A DNA stretch of 64,000 nt from Methanomicrobiales archaeon. Its GTDB lineage: Archaea > Halobacteriota > Methanomicrobia > Methanomicrobiales > Methanospirillaceae. Made by a program: the position numbers and the translations under genes. Under the pieces are notes generated by a model. The model searched no databases, had not been told where the DNA came from, and was given only the letters and a program-made list of their open reading frames with translations. Of this stretch, positions 1 through 8,146 are shown piece after piece. The stretch spans positions 62,001-126,000 of the forward strand of contig JALHCK010000003.1 in NCBI GenBank assembly GCA_022841205.1, written 5' to 3'. Position 1 is the first letter of the stretch, and each line of letters opens with the position of its first letter.

Positions 1-777
1 TTCCATGCAGGCCGCAATCCCGATGACGCTCGTGGTGATCCGCGGGTTTACATCAACTATGTAGGGCCGGTCGGCAAGCACGATATCGATGCCGGCATAC
101 CCCTGGCAGCCGAGGACATTCAGGGCCTTCTTTGCAGCATCGACAATTTCATCCTGGCGCTCGTGGACGACCGGGGTCTCACCCCCACGGTAGTGGAACC
201 GTCCCTTTTCGTCGATGTGGATATCCTGGCGGTTGACCGCAAGGAGGAGCGGTGGTTTCCCGGTGTAATAGCTGCAGGCATCCCCGACAACCCTGCTCCC
301 GACAAGGCTCACGCTCAGGTGCTCGCCGTCGATGAACCGCTGGGCGAACTCGCCCTTGCCCGGGCTCTCTTCGGAAAGACGGACATCCTGTGCGGCACAA
401 CCCTGTTCCGGTTTGATCACCCGGAGGCCTTCGGCCACCTCTTCTGGCACAGCAATGCCGTTCCGGGAAAGGATTGTGGCGCACCGCCGCTTGTTTGCGC
501 AGATCGCGGCATTCATGCTCCCGCACCCGATATTGTGGGTCAGATGTTCGAGAGCCGAGGTGAAGGCGAAAAGGAGGTGATCGGGGGCGATCACCAGCCC
601 CACATCACACCCCGGAGCAAACCGCCGTATCCCGGCAAGGAAATCCCCGGGCCCGGGATGGACGACTTCGTACCCGCACCGCTCGAAGCTTTTCCCGATG
701 GCATCGAGCATGGCGGCCCCCTCCGGTGCAAGGGCAGGGTCATGCGCAACCGAATACTCGGCAACAAATGCCTTCAT
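1..777 (-). CDS. mfnD: Probable tyramine--L-glutamate ligase (ATP-grasp), 3' end outside window
   Basis: I translated this from ATG at 777 (MKAFVAEYSV). The frame stays open for 259 codons to base 1, so the C-terminus lies beyond the left edge. The protein looks like a compact ATP-grasp ligase. A central NKRRCATIL stretch is followed by a lysine-bearing strand (RVIKPEQGC), and the end shows DVNPRITTS, whose Asp/Asn pattern is the metal-ATP site of the fold. This arrangement fits MfnD, which joins glutamate to tyramine early in methanofuran synthesis. It is divergent from surE with about 80 bases between starts. Another small-molecule ATP-grasp ligase is possible; the family is firm, the substrate is inferred. 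Confidence 0.72.
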   Translation of the reverse strand, partial: MKAFVAEYSVAHDPALAPEGAAMLDAIGKSFERCGYEVVHPGPGDFLAGIRRFAPGCDVGLVIAPDHLLFAFTSALEHLTHNIGCGSMNAAICANKRRCATILSRNGIAVPEEVAEGLRVIKPEQGCAAQDVRLSEESPGKGEFAQRFIDGEHLSVSLVGSRVVGDACSYYTGKPPLLLAVNRQDIHIDEKGRFHYRGGETPVVHERQDEIVDAAKKALNVLGCQGYAGIDIVLADRPYIVDVNPRITTSVIGIAACME

Positions 778-859
778 CCATGATCAATAGCCCTGCCCCT
801 GACATGAGCCTGACGATCGGTCAGGTTTTTCGTGCCATCCGGCAAAGTCATGGTGAACG

Positions 860-1666
860 ATGAAGCGAAAAATCCTGCTCACCAACGATGACGGTATCAA
901 CTCCGCGGGGCTCTGGGCCGCCTACGAGGCCTTGAGCCCTATTGCTGAAGTGACGGTAGTGGCTCCGGCAACCCAGCAGAGCGCAGTGGGCCGGTCGATC
1001 TCCATCTTCGAACCAATCCGGGCAAACGAGATCGTCCAGAACGGGGTACGGTCCTATGCGGTCGGAGGAAAGCCGACTGACTCGGTCATCATCGGGCTCT
1101 ATGCGCTCGCACTCGGACCCGACCTGGTGGTCAGCGGGATCAACATCGGGGAGAACCTCTCCTACGAGTCTATCATGACTTCGGGCACGGTTGGTGCGGC
1201 CTTTGAGGCAGCAAACCAGGGCACACCGGCGCTCGCCTTCTCGCTCCAGGTCGAGGACCAGGGGGACAAGTTCGACGACCCCCAGTTCTACCGGCAGAGT
1301 TTTGCCGATGCAAAAAAGGTGGTGCAGGAAGTGACCCGGACCTTCCTTGACCGGAAGTTCCCCCCGGGAGCCGATGTCATCAACGTCAACATACCGTCCC
1401 TGGTGCGGGGAGGGTACGAGGTGACCCGCCTCTCAGACAAGCTCTTCCGGACCGGGGTGGAACGGCGCCTTGACCCCCGGGGACGGCCGTATTTCTGGAT
1501 CAACGGGCCGCTCGTGGATGATGCCGAAGAGGGGACCGATGTGCACGCAGTGCGGAAAGGAAACATCTCGATTACCCCGATTACCCTTGACTGTACCGCG
1601 AGGACGGCTCACGGGGAGCTCCAGCACCTCTTTAAAAGCGAAGTTGGATGGGCGAGGAGATCATGA
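860..1666 (+). CDS. surE: 5'/3'-nucleotidase SurE
   Basis: 268 residues, normal for the family. SurE is a cytoplasmic metal-dependent phosphatase that removes phosphate from nucleoside monophosphates. The diagnostic TNDDG at residues 8-12 supplies the paired metal-binding aspartates. A serine near residue 41 (QQSAVGRS) and SGIN at 92-95 complete the expected metal site, and TSGTVGAA follows. A GGTGA ribosome-binding site lies five bases before the ATG. The stop overlaps the preferred rpiA start as ATGA, so the two genes are probably translationally coupled. Confidence 0.95.
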   Translation: MKRKILLTNDDGINSAGLWAAYEALSPIAEVTVVAPATQQSAVGRSISIFEPIRANEIVQNGVRSYAVGGKPTDSVIIGLYALALGPDLVVSGINIGENLSYESIMTSGTVGAAFEAANQGTPALAFSLQVEDQGDKFDDPQFYRQSFADAKKVVQEVTRTFLDRKFPPGADVINVNIPSLVRGGYEVTRLSDKLFRTGVERRLDPRGRPYFWINGPLVDDAEEGTDVHAVRKGNISITPITLDCTARTAHGELQHLFKSEVGWARRS

Positions 1667-2382
1667 CCCCAAAGGATGGCAGTCCCGGTGTAAAAAAGCA
1701 GGCGCCCGATGATCTGAAACGGGAGGCGGGGTACTACGCTGCCGAAATGGTCGAAGACGGCATGGTGATAGGCCTTGGAACAGGCTCCACCGTTGCCTTT
1801 GCCATTGACCGCATGGCAGAGCGGGTCCGCGAAGGCCTCCGTGTAAGAGGTGTGCCGACCTCGTTTCAGGCTGAAATCAGGGCACGGAACCGTGGCATAC
1901 CCCTGGCAACGCTCAATGATTATCCGGAACTGGATCTTGCAATCGATGGGGCTGACCAGGTGGACGAAAGCCTGCGCCTCATCAAGGGAAGAGGTGCAGC
2001 CCTGACCAGGGAAAAGTGTGTGGCAGCTGCTGCAGGAGAGCTGGTCATCGTGGTCGACGAATCGAAGGTCATTCCCGTCCTCGATGGCCCGGTCCCGGTG
2101 GAAGTACTTCCGTTTGCACTGCGGCCGGTCATTCTCGGCATACAGGCCCTCGGAGGAGATGCGATCCTCCGCATGGGAATCAGGAAGGACGGGCCGGTTG
2201 TCACCGACAACGGGAATTTCGTGCTCGACTGCTCGTTTGGGACCATCGCAGACCCCGAAAGGCTCGAGGGACTCCTCTCCCTGATGCCCGGTGTGCTCTC
2301 CTGCGGGCTCTTCTGTGCGTTTGCCGACAAGACCACGGTGGTCGTAGGAAAGGGCGACGGTTGCAGGGAGCTCACCCGGTAA
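1663..2382 (+). CDS. rpiA: Ribose-5-phosphate isomerase A
   Basis: 239 residues from ATG 1663. It interconverts ribose 5-phosphate and ribulose 5-phosphate. Family motifs are intact: GLGTGSTV near the N-terminus (phosphate loop), DGADQVD in the middle, and KGRGAALTREK containing the catalytic-site lysine. I chose 1663 because GAGGAG lies just upstream and the codon overlaps the surE stop as ATGA; an in-frame ATG at 1648 would add five residues. RpiA complements Fae-Hps (28351-29532), which in archaea supplies pentose phosphates by running the ribulose monophosphate pathway in reverse. Confidence 0.95.
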   Translation: MTPKDGSPGVKKQAPDDLKREAGYYAAEMVEDGMVIGLGTGSTVAFAIDRMAERVREGLRVRGVPTSFQAEIRARNRGIPLATLNDYPELDLAIDGADQVDESLRLIKGRGAALTREKCVAAAAGELVIVVDESKVIPVLDGPVPVEVLPFALRPVILGIQALGGDAILRMGIRKDGPVVTDNGNFVLDCSFGTIADPERLEGLLSLMPGVLSCGLFCAFADKTTVVVGKGDGCRELTR

Positions 2383-2414
2383 GTCGCGGGCTGCCCTGCT
2401 GATTGTAAAAAGAA

Positions 2415-2792
2415 TTACTGTATATATCCCCTGATCTCCTGGATGAGTGAGAGCTGGATGTTTGCCTCTTCCCGTTTTTCCCGCTCGATCGAATCGACGA
2501 TCTCCACCAACGGGTTTGACAGGTGATAGATCTTGACCGGCCGTCCCTTGTTTTCCGCCTTGATCTCGTGGTTCTCAACCCATCTCTGCCGGGTCAGGGC
2601 AGTCATCGCCAGGCTCACTTCGGGCTGGCGAAGATCGGTGCCGCGTTCGATATCGCGGGAAGTTGCCTCGGGATTGTGGGCAAGATAGACAAGGACCCGT
2701 GCCACGTTCCTCTTCATACCGGTCCTGGTAAGGAGGTTTGCCAGGTTCTCTTCGTCCGGGGTAAAGTACATCACATTCTTTGCTCTCATCAT
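2415..2792 (-). CDS. Winged-helix transcriptional regulator (TrmB/ArsR-like)
   Basis: 125 residues. The middle reads as a winged helix-turn-helix: ARVLVYLAHNPEATSRDIE, then a recognition helix around LRQPEVSLAMTAL and a wing with KGRPVKIY. The C-terminal third (about residues 90-125) is a charged helix likely to mediate dimerisation. There is no ligand-binding domain as in full-length TrmB, so it is a stand-alone DNA-binding protein of unknown target. A tandem ATG ATG opens it; 2792 has GGTG four bases upstream. A TATA element and an inverted repeat precede it, which suggests autoregulation. It converges with rpiA. Confidence 0.8.
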   Translation of the reverse strand: MMRAKNVMYFTPDEENLANLLTRTGMKRNVARVLVYLAHNPEATSRDIERGTDLRQPEVSLAMTALTRQRWVENHEIKAENKGRPVKIYHLSNPLVEIVDSIEREKREEANIQLSLIQEIRGYIQ

Positions 2793-2799
2793 GTCGCAC

Positions 2800-2811
2800 C
2801 TGAATGTTCAG
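2800..2811. promoter_or_regulatory. Short inverted repeat near the regulator's transcription start
   Basis: CTGAA-TG-TTCAG, a five-base inverted repeat, lies 8 bases upstream of the regulator's ATG, about where transcription would begin from the TATA element at 2821-2834. A dimeric winged-helix protein could bind here to repress its own gene. The position is seen; operator function is inferred. Confidence 0.35.
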
Positions 2812-2820
2812 ATCATGTGA

Positions 2821-2834
2821 GTTTAATATATAAG
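2821..2834 (-). promoter_or_regulatory. TATA box for the winged-helix regulator
   Basis: On the minus strand the sequence is CTTATATATTAAAC, a good archaeal TATA element. It would place transcription start roughly 10 bases before the ATG at 2792, over the inverted repeat at 2800-2811. Confidence 0.55.
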
Positions 2835-2919
2835 AGTATTATTATTTCCAGCGAAACATCCAAAAGAAGCATGACACATATAGTCCGGCAGGAATAAAAG
2901 ATTTTTGAAGGGATCCTGG

Positions 2920-3480
2920 TCAGAGCAGCCCGATGTTCTTGAGGTCGTTTAGGATCTTCTGGACCGCCTTCCTGGCATCCTCCGGTTCCTTTCCTCCAGT
3001 GATTATCAGTTTGCCGGACCCAAAGAGCAGTACCACAACCTTCGGGTTTTCAAGACGGTACACGAGTCCCGGGAACTGCTCCGGCTCATACTCGATCCGG
3101 TCCAGGTTGAACCCGACGGCAATCTTGTTGAGATTGATGCCGGAACCGAGATCAGCGGATGTGACAATATTCTGGATCTTATAGGTGAGTTTCTGGGGGA
3201 TATCGATGTCCAGCCCGCGGAGCAGGTTTCCGAGTATCTCGAGGCCCTCGGAGAGACTCTCGATGCTTTTTGCACCGGTCAGCACCACCTTCCCGGAACC
3301 GAAGACGAGCGCAGCGATCTTTGGGTTCTGCATCCTGATGACGACACCCGGGAACCTCTTCTTATTGTACTCTGCATCTTTAATCTGGGAAGCAAGCGCC
3401 GGGAGATCCAGGTAATCCGTCACCTTCGCCGAGGCAACGATATTTTCAATTTTGAGAGAGTCCTCTGGCTTGACCTTCAT
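2920..3480 (-). CDS. tbp: TATA-box-binding protein
   Basis: 186 residues starting MKVKPEDSLKIEN. TBP recognises promoter TATA boxes and nucleates the archaeal RNA polymerase complex with TFB. Two imperfect repeats of the saddle are clear: each starts with IENIVAS or IQNIVTS, runs through FPGVVIRM or FPGLVYRL, and contains the FGSGK strand-turn. A longer open frame runs upstream to 3648, but homologues begin at this methionine and the TATA box at 3501-3512 would lie inside any longer version. The start is therefore confident. Confidence 0.97.
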   Translation of the reverse strand: MKVKPEDSLKIENIVASAKVTDYLDLPALASQIKDAEYNKKRFPGVVIRMQNPKIAALVFGSGKVVLTGAKSIESLSEGLEILGNLLRGLDIDIPQKLTYKIQNIVTSADLGSGINLNKIAVGFNLDRIEYEPEQFPGLVYRLENPKVVVLLFGSGKLIITGGKEPEDARKAVQKILNDLKNIGLL

Positions 3481-3500
3481 ATTTATAAATGCCACAGAAC

Positions 3501-3512
3501 AGTATATAAAAA
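3501..3512 (-). promoter_or_regulatory. TATA box of tbp
   Basis: The minus-strand TTTTTATATACT element is centred about 27 bases before the TBP ATG at 3480. Transcription would begin at or next to the start codon, predicting a leaderless or nearly leaderless mRNA. Confidence 0.6.
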
Positions 3513-3676
3513 GTTGGGTATTTCCGGGCAGGCTATCCCATCCGGAAAGCAGGGTACCCTTCTCACCTGGAGAACCGGATGCAGATGCGATCACAAAAAG
3601 CGTGAAGTAATCACATTTCCGGGTTGGAACAGTGTGGAAGGGAGGCACGGATTAAAAAAACGGATGGGCAGGCCCT

Positions 3677-4537
3677 TCATTTTCTTCTTACCACCACTAA
3701 GACAGAGCCGAAAAGGATGGCGATTACGGCCACCATCCCCTGAAGAGATGCCTGCGTTGACAGCGTTTCACCTGTCATCGTTTCAGGAGGTTCTGCCGGT
3801 TGTGGAGGCCCGGCCTGTGCTGGCCCGGGTTCAAGCAGAACGGGCTCATCGGGTTTTTCAGGAATACCTTCCAGGGCATCTTTCGCAGCAAGCATCTTTT
3901 CCATCACTCCCGGAATTTTTGGATGGATTGCGAGAGCTTTTTGATAGCTGGCAATGGCCTCCTCGAAGTTGTCTCCTGCAACCAATGAGTCGCCCAGGTG
4001 TTCATGGAGGGCGGCATCTGCGGGATCGAGGTTTATTGCCTTCCGGAATGCAGCTGCTGCTTCTTCGGGCTGCCCCAGTTCCAGGGACACCCTTCCAAGT
4101 CCAGTCCAGGATTTCAACGCATATGGATCGTAAATTAGGGCTTTCCTGTAGGCTTCGGCAGACTCGTTGTAGAGCCCTTTATCGGACAGGGCATCCCCTT
4201 TCAACCGCCAGAGAAGGCCGTCCTCGGCAGAGCCTCCCCCGGCAGACGAAGTGCTCCCGGATCCGGAGGAAGATCCATCTGTACCCGGGCTGCTGCTTCC
4301 CGATGAATCCTGTGAACTGCCCGCATCGCCCCCGCCAGTCCCGCTGTCTGCTGGTGAGCCACCGAAATAGTCAATCAGATCGTCGAGCGATGCTCCCCAG
4401 GTAGGATCATCGCTGTAATCGGGGGCACCCCAGCCGCCTTCCGGCGCAGCGCTGCACGCATCACAACCGGCCGAACCGACTGACACAAGGCAGCACCCGA
4501 TAACTATTATCGCAAGGATGGTCGCGTGTGGTGACAT
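3677..4537 (-). CDS. Secreted or membrane-anchored TPR-repeat protein
   Basis: 286 residues from ATG 4537 (MSPHATILAI). It opens with a hydrophobic signal segment that contains VIGC, a possible lipobox. A low-complexity Ser/Gly/Asp linker of about 60 residues follows (to about residue 105), then roughly three TPR units with the usual spacing (LLWRLKGDAL, ALKSWTGLGRV, AALHEHLGDSL). A Pro/Glu-rich stretch then leads to a C-terminal transmembrane helix ending in RRK. The TPR block should face outside the cell as a protein-binding module. No enzymatic domain is visible, and the partner is unknown. Confidence 0.75.
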   Translation of the reverse strand: MSPHATILAIIVIGCCLVSVGSAGCDACSAAPEGGWGAPDYSDDPTWGASLDDLIDYFGGSPADSGTGGGDAGSSQDSSGSSSPGTDGSSSGSGSTSSAGGGSAEDGLLWRLKGDALSDKGLYNESAEAYRKALIYDPYALKSWTGLGRVSLELGQPEEAAAAFRKAINLDPADAALHEHLGDSLVAGDNFEEAIASYQKALAIHPKIPGVMEKMLAAKDALEGIPEKPDEPVLLEPGPAQAGPPQPAEPPETMTGETLSTQASLQGMVAVIAILFGSVLVVVRRK

Positions 4538-4719
4538 GCGGGTTACTTCTGAAGTTCTGACCAATAAAATATTCCGGAACAAAATTATTTGAGGGGCTTT
4601 TTGCAGAACATGAGGACTTCTTACGTTTGATACACTTCACAAACGGGCAGGATTCGAGCACCCCCTGATCTCACAGGGCGCGGAAGTTGTCCGGGAAATC
4701 CCGGAAAGCAAGGATGAGG

Positions 4720-5031
4720 TCAGTCGTATTCGCGCCAGGTATGCCCGCATTCACAGCACCGGAAGAAACGGACTTCGCTTTCGTCGGCCGACCGGAGCTG
4801 GCGAAGCCACCAGAACGCGAGGTTGTGCTCGCACTTCGGGCACTTCACGGCAATGGTGGGAAGCGTCCTAAGCGATTCACCATCTTCGACGATAACGATC
4901 TCTTTTTCCCTCATTCTTCTGGTGATCTGGAGATGATCATCACCGGTAATCTTCCTGATGTACCCGCACTTCCTGCACTTCATCTGGCCCCCGGATGAGA
5001 TCATCAGGCTCTTGCACTCGGGACAAAACAT
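4720..5031 (-). CDS. tfs: Transcription factor S (TFIIS-like cleavage factor)
   Basis: 103 residues starting MFCPECKSLM. TFS restarts backtracked RNA polymerase by stimulating transcript cleavage. It has two zinc ribbons: an N-terminal CPEC...CRKC pair like RPB9, and a C-terminal CPKC...CCEC ribbon. The C-terminal hairpin carries the acidic DE pair in RSADESE that reaches the polymerase active site. The upstream frame extends to 5136, but the extension is unlike the family, so the ATG at 5031 is used. It is divergent from archaeosortase. Confidence 0.93.
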   Translation of the reverse strand: MFCPECKSLMISSGGQMKCRKCGYIRKITGDDHLQITRRMREKEIVIVEDGESLRTLPTIAVKCPKCEHNLAFWWLRQLRSADESEVRFFRCCECGHTWREYD

Positions 5032-5144
5032 CGCTTTACAAATGCATCGACATGCATGATTAAATCTTGGGACAACGCCGTTTCGGACATACCGGTGCCA
5101 GGAGCTCCCCATCACAACCCATATTTCCGGCCGCAACCGATACT

Positions 5145-5957
5145 ATGAGAATGAACGGGTACCTGGTGCTCGCATCCTGCATTTTCTTCCTGGCCTTTCT
5201 TATCCCGACAAGGATCCGGGACTGGTGTGCCGTTTTCGGATGGACAGCGATGGTGCTCTTTTTATTTTCAGAAGTCCCCTACTACCTCTCGATAAACAAC
5301 TACCTCTACCCCACCCTGGCCGCGCTCTCTGTCCCGTTTCTCGCAATCACGGCTAAATTCCTCCGCATGCAGGATGAACGGGTCAGGCACCTCTCCCGTG
5401 CAGCAGCAGTCGCGTTCCTGGTCTACGCGCCCTTTGCATACACTCCCCTCGGCGACTGGCTGATCGCAGTGGTGACCGGCCAGACCCTCTGGATGGTGAA
5501 TGCGCTCGGCTACGATGCAGCACTCGCGGCATGGAACATGGTGACCAGGAACGGCTTTCGAATCGAGATCATCCTTGCCTGCACCGGTATACAGGCCATC
5601 GCCATCATGCTCGGGGTCGCGGCCGCGGTACCGACCACCGCCAGGCAAAAGACCCTCTCGTTCCTGCTCATCGTGCCGACCATCTATATCCTGAACCTGG
5701 TCAGGAATACTGCAGTCATCATCGCCTATACCGATCAATGGTTCCCGTATTTTCCCGGCATTGCCGGAAACGGGGAGTACGGCTACGAGAGCTTTTTCTG
5801 GGCCCACAACGTCTTTGCCGAGCTGCTGGCCCTGGTGCTCCTGATCGGCATCGCATATACCCTGTTCAGGATCATCCCCGGGCTTGCAGACCTTGCCTCG
5901 GGCCTCTACAACCTTTATTCAGGGGAGATCAGGCGAGCCTTTTATAGAGATAGATGA
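5145..5957 (+). CDS. artA: Archaeosortase A (exosortase family transpeptidase)
   Basis: 270 residues with about seven membrane helices. Archaeosortases cut C-terminal sorting signals of surface proteins and attach the proteins to lipid. Catalytic residues are visible: Cys146 in ACTGIQ and Arg187 in LVRNT, 41 residues apart, the same spacing as Cys173/Arg214 in Haloferax ArtA. A WAHN histidine at 221 fits the third exosortase position. Start ATG 5145 is preferred; the frame upstream is hydrophilic and unlike the family. Its 3' end overlaps by 29 bases the convergent CDP-alcohol transferase gene, a lipid enzyme. The target sorting signal is not recognisable in this window. Confidence 0.88.
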   Translation: MRMNGYLVLASCIFFLAFLIPTRIRDWCAVFGWTAMVLFLFSEVPYYLSINNYLYPTLAALSVPFLAITAKFLRMQDERVRHLSRAAAVAFLVYAPFAYTPLGDWLIAVVTGQTLWMVNALGYDAALAAWNMVTRNGFRIEIILACTGIQAIAIMLGVAAAVPTTARQKTLSFLLIVPTIYILNLVRNTAVIIAYTDQWFPYFPGIAGNGEYGYESFFWAHNVFAELLALVLLIGIAYTLFRIIPGLADLASGLYNLYSGEIRRAFYRDR

Positions 5958-6561
5958 TCCGCTGGATCGCCGAGAAGTTGGTCCCCATCGCGATCAGCAC
6001 CACGGCGATCCATATGAACCCGGCGATACCGCATACGACCAGCACGAGGATGGTCTCGGGGCGACCGAAGAGGCCGACCCCTTCCAGGGGATCTTCGATC
6101 TTCCCGTCGACCCTCTCCTGGTACCCTGTTTCCGCGTACACCACCGGTTTGATGAAGGTGTTCATCAGCGAGCCGATTATGGCTATGGCCACGATCGCAC
6201 AATCTGCCGAGGCGGGAATGCCGTTGAACCGGGACAGGATGGCGATTCCCGAAAGCCCGATCGCCAGGATGACTATTGCATCGACATACTTGTCGACAAT
6301 CCAGTCGAACACCGCACCAAACCGCGTCTCCTTCTCGGTCCGCCGGGCAACGCTCCCGTCGACCAGGTCGAGGATCGCGGAGAGCAGGAGGAATATGCTG
6401 CCGATTGCAAACATCCGGTAGACATAACAGACCGCACACAGGACCCCGAAAGTGAGGGAGAGGAGGGAGATCTGGTTTGGAGAAACCCCCGCCCTGCAGA
6501 ACACCGTGGCGATTGGCTCTGTATACCTGTGGAGCCGCGGCCTGAGTGCGGTTATATTCAT
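5929..6561 (-). CDS. CDP-alcohol phosphatidyltransferase (archaeal phospholipid synthase)
   Basis: 210 residues with about six membrane helices. The family transfers a phosphoalcohol from or to a CDP-activated lipid. The full active-site pattern is present: Asp65, Asp68-Gly69, Ala72-Arg73, Gly82, Asp86 and Asp90 (D-x2-DG-x2-AR-x8-G-x3-D-x3-D). The alcohol (serine, inositol phosphate or glycerol phosphate) cannot be read from the motif. It converges on and overlaps archaeosortase A. In haloarchaea archaetidylserine synthesis is needed for ArtA-dependent anchoring, so a role in making the anchor lipid is an attractive inference. Confidence 0.85.
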   Translation of the reverse strand: MNITALRPRLHRYTEPIATVFCRAGVSPNQISLLSLTFGVLCAVCYVYRMFAIGSIFLLLSAILDLVDGSVARRTEKETRFGAVFDWIVDKYVDAIVILAIGLSGIAILSRFNGIPASADCAIVAIAIIGSLMNTFIKPVVYAETGYQERVDGKIEDPLEGVGLFGRPETILVLVVCGIAGFIWIAVVLIAMGTNFSAIQRIIYLYKRLA

Positions 6562-6670
6562 GGATCATCTAAGTGGCAGGAGAGAGAATAAATAGTTACC
6601 ATCGGCAGATCCCGCTTCTGGGACAATTCTATTATCGATCAGCACGAAGCTTCTTCCCAAGGTATCTTTC

Positions 6671-7384
6671 GTGGCAGAATCACCGGAACGACCGCATGTG
6701 CTGATGATGTCGGAGATAACCGCCGACGGAAAGCTTACGCTGAAGAAAGGATGCTCGAGCAAGATCCTGATGAAATACATGGACCCGGCAACCGAGATCC
6801 TCCTCCACCGGACAAGAGCTGCCTGCGATGCGATCATGGTCGGGTCAAATACCATAAGGATCGACAACTCCTTCCTCACCGTCCGGAAAGTCAGTGGAAA
6901 AAACCCCATCCGTGTAATCCCCGCGAGCATGGCCGATATCCCGCCCGATGCAAACGTGCTCTCCCCGGATGCACCGACCATCATCGCCGTTTCGGAGCAG
7001 GCACCTCCCGGACGGATCGATGCTCTCAGAAAAGCCGGTGCTACCATCGTGGTGGCCGGGACCGATCACGTCTCACTTCCCCGGCTCATGCGGGTCCTTG
7101 TCGCAGATTTCGCGATACAAAAGCTCATGATAGAGGGTGGCCCGACCCTGAACTGGCACATGCTCCACCACCGGCTGGTGGATGAGATCCGGCTGATCCA
7201 TCTCCCCTTCATCGTCGGTGGATCGGATACCCCGTCACTGGTCGGCGGGATGCGCATCGAATCAGAGGAGGAGATGATCCGGCTGGCCCTGAAGAACTTC
7301 TTCCTCTGCGGGACCAACCTGGTGACCGAGTACGATGTCCTTTATACCGGCGGGGGCAGAGGAGATGCCGCCGGGACAGGCTGA
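6671..7384 (+). CDS. 2,5-diamino-6-ribosylaminopyrimidinone 5'-phosphate reductase (RibD C-terminal family)
   Basis: 237 residues. This is the stand-alone RibD reductase domain found in archaea and fungi (MJ0671 type), which reduces the ribosyl group of the pyrimidine intermediate using NAD(P)H. The pathway leads to riboflavin and, in methanogens, to the F420 chromophore. Motifs include SEITADGKL at the N-terminus, DAIMVGSNTIRID, and the nucleotide-binding IEGGPTLNWH. The start is GTG at 6671; no better upstream start exists. SppA follows with overlapping coding sequence, an operon-like arrangement. Confidence 0.88.
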   Translation: MAESPERPHVLMMSEITADGKLTLKKGCSSKILMKYMDPATEILLHRTRAACDAIMVGSNTIRIDNSFLTVRKVSGKNPIRVIPASMADIPPDANVLSPDAPTIIAVSEQAPPGRIDALRKAGATIVVAGTDHVSLPRLMRVLVADFAIQKLMIEGGPTLNWHMLHHRLVDEIRLIHLPFIVGGSDTPSLVGGMRIESEEEMIRLALKNFFLCGTNLVTEYDVLYTGGGRGDAAGTG

Positions 7385-8114
7385 ATGCCCGCTGCGGATG
7401 AGAAACCTCGCTATAGTCCTGGTACTCGCGGTCATTCTCGCCGCCGTTGTGTTTACCATCGTGCCGCCCGGAGGCCTGGGAATCCGGGTCATCACCATAG
7501 AGGGGATCATCATCACCGGTGAGTCCGGCAGGGGGTACGCCGGGAGTATCACCGTAGGCGATGCTATCCGGGATGCAGCAGATGATCCGATGGCAGATGC
7601 CATCGTGCTCCGCGTCAACAGCCCGGGCGGGACCCCCGCCGGGGCGCAGGAAATCGTGGCCGACATCGCGTATGCGAGAGAAAGAAAGCCGGTGGTCGCC
7701 TCCATGGGGGACATCGCCACCTCGTCTGCCTATTACATCTGCGCTTACGCGGACCGGATCTATGCGAGCCCCGACACCATCACCGGAGGTATCGGGACCT
7801 CCTGGACCTTTGCCGATATCAGCGGCTGGATGGAGGAGGAGAACCTGAGTGTCGAGGTGATAAAGTCGGGCAGCATGAAGGATATGGGGTCAGTGTACCG
7901 CCCCCTCACCGAAGAGGAACGGGAGTATGCCGAAACGATCGTGAACCGCAGTGCGGAGCGGGTCATCAGTGATATCCTCTCCCGGCGCCCTATTGACCGG
8001 GGCGTGATCGGAGACGCACGGGTCTTTCGCGGGGAAGATGCCCTCGACCTTGGCCTGATCGACGAGATCGGCAACCTTCACGATGCCATTTCCGGTGCCC
8101 GGGCCCTTTCGTGA
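7365..8114 (+). CDS. sppA: Signal peptide peptidase SppA
   Basis: About 249 residues. A single N-terminal membrane anchor (MRNLAIVLVLAVILAAVV) precedes a ClpP/crotonase-fold serine protease domain. It probably digests spent signal peptides or membrane fragments at the outer face of the membrane. The catalytic serine is Ser120 in DIATSSAYY, the general-base lysine is Lys172 in GSMKDMGS. The 52-residue spacing matches the Ser-Lys pair of Thermococcus SppA. The usual ASGGYY is TSSAYY here. Starts at 7335, 7365 and 7398 are all possible; 7365 is a compromise and overlaps the upstream gene by 20 bases. Confidence 0.9.
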   Translation: MPPGQAECPLRMRNLAIVLVLAVILAAVVFTIVPPGGLGIRVITIEGIIITGESGRGYAGSITVGDAIRDAADDPMADAIVLRVNSPGGTPAGAQEIVADIAYARERKPVVASMGDIATSSAYYICAYADRIYASPDTITGGIGTSWTFADISGWMEEENLSVEVIKSGSMKDMGSVYRPLTEEEREYAETIVNRSAERVISDILSRRPIDRGVIGDARVFRGEDALDLGLIDEIGNLHDAISGARALS

Positions 8115-8146
8115 GATTCATGTTCACATCCGCGATAGTTTTTCAA

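Noticed and set aside
4620..4690. Fragment resembling a tRNA T-arm (GGATTCGAGC)
   Set aside because: The T stem does not pair and no acceptor, D or anticodon arm can be drawn nearby.
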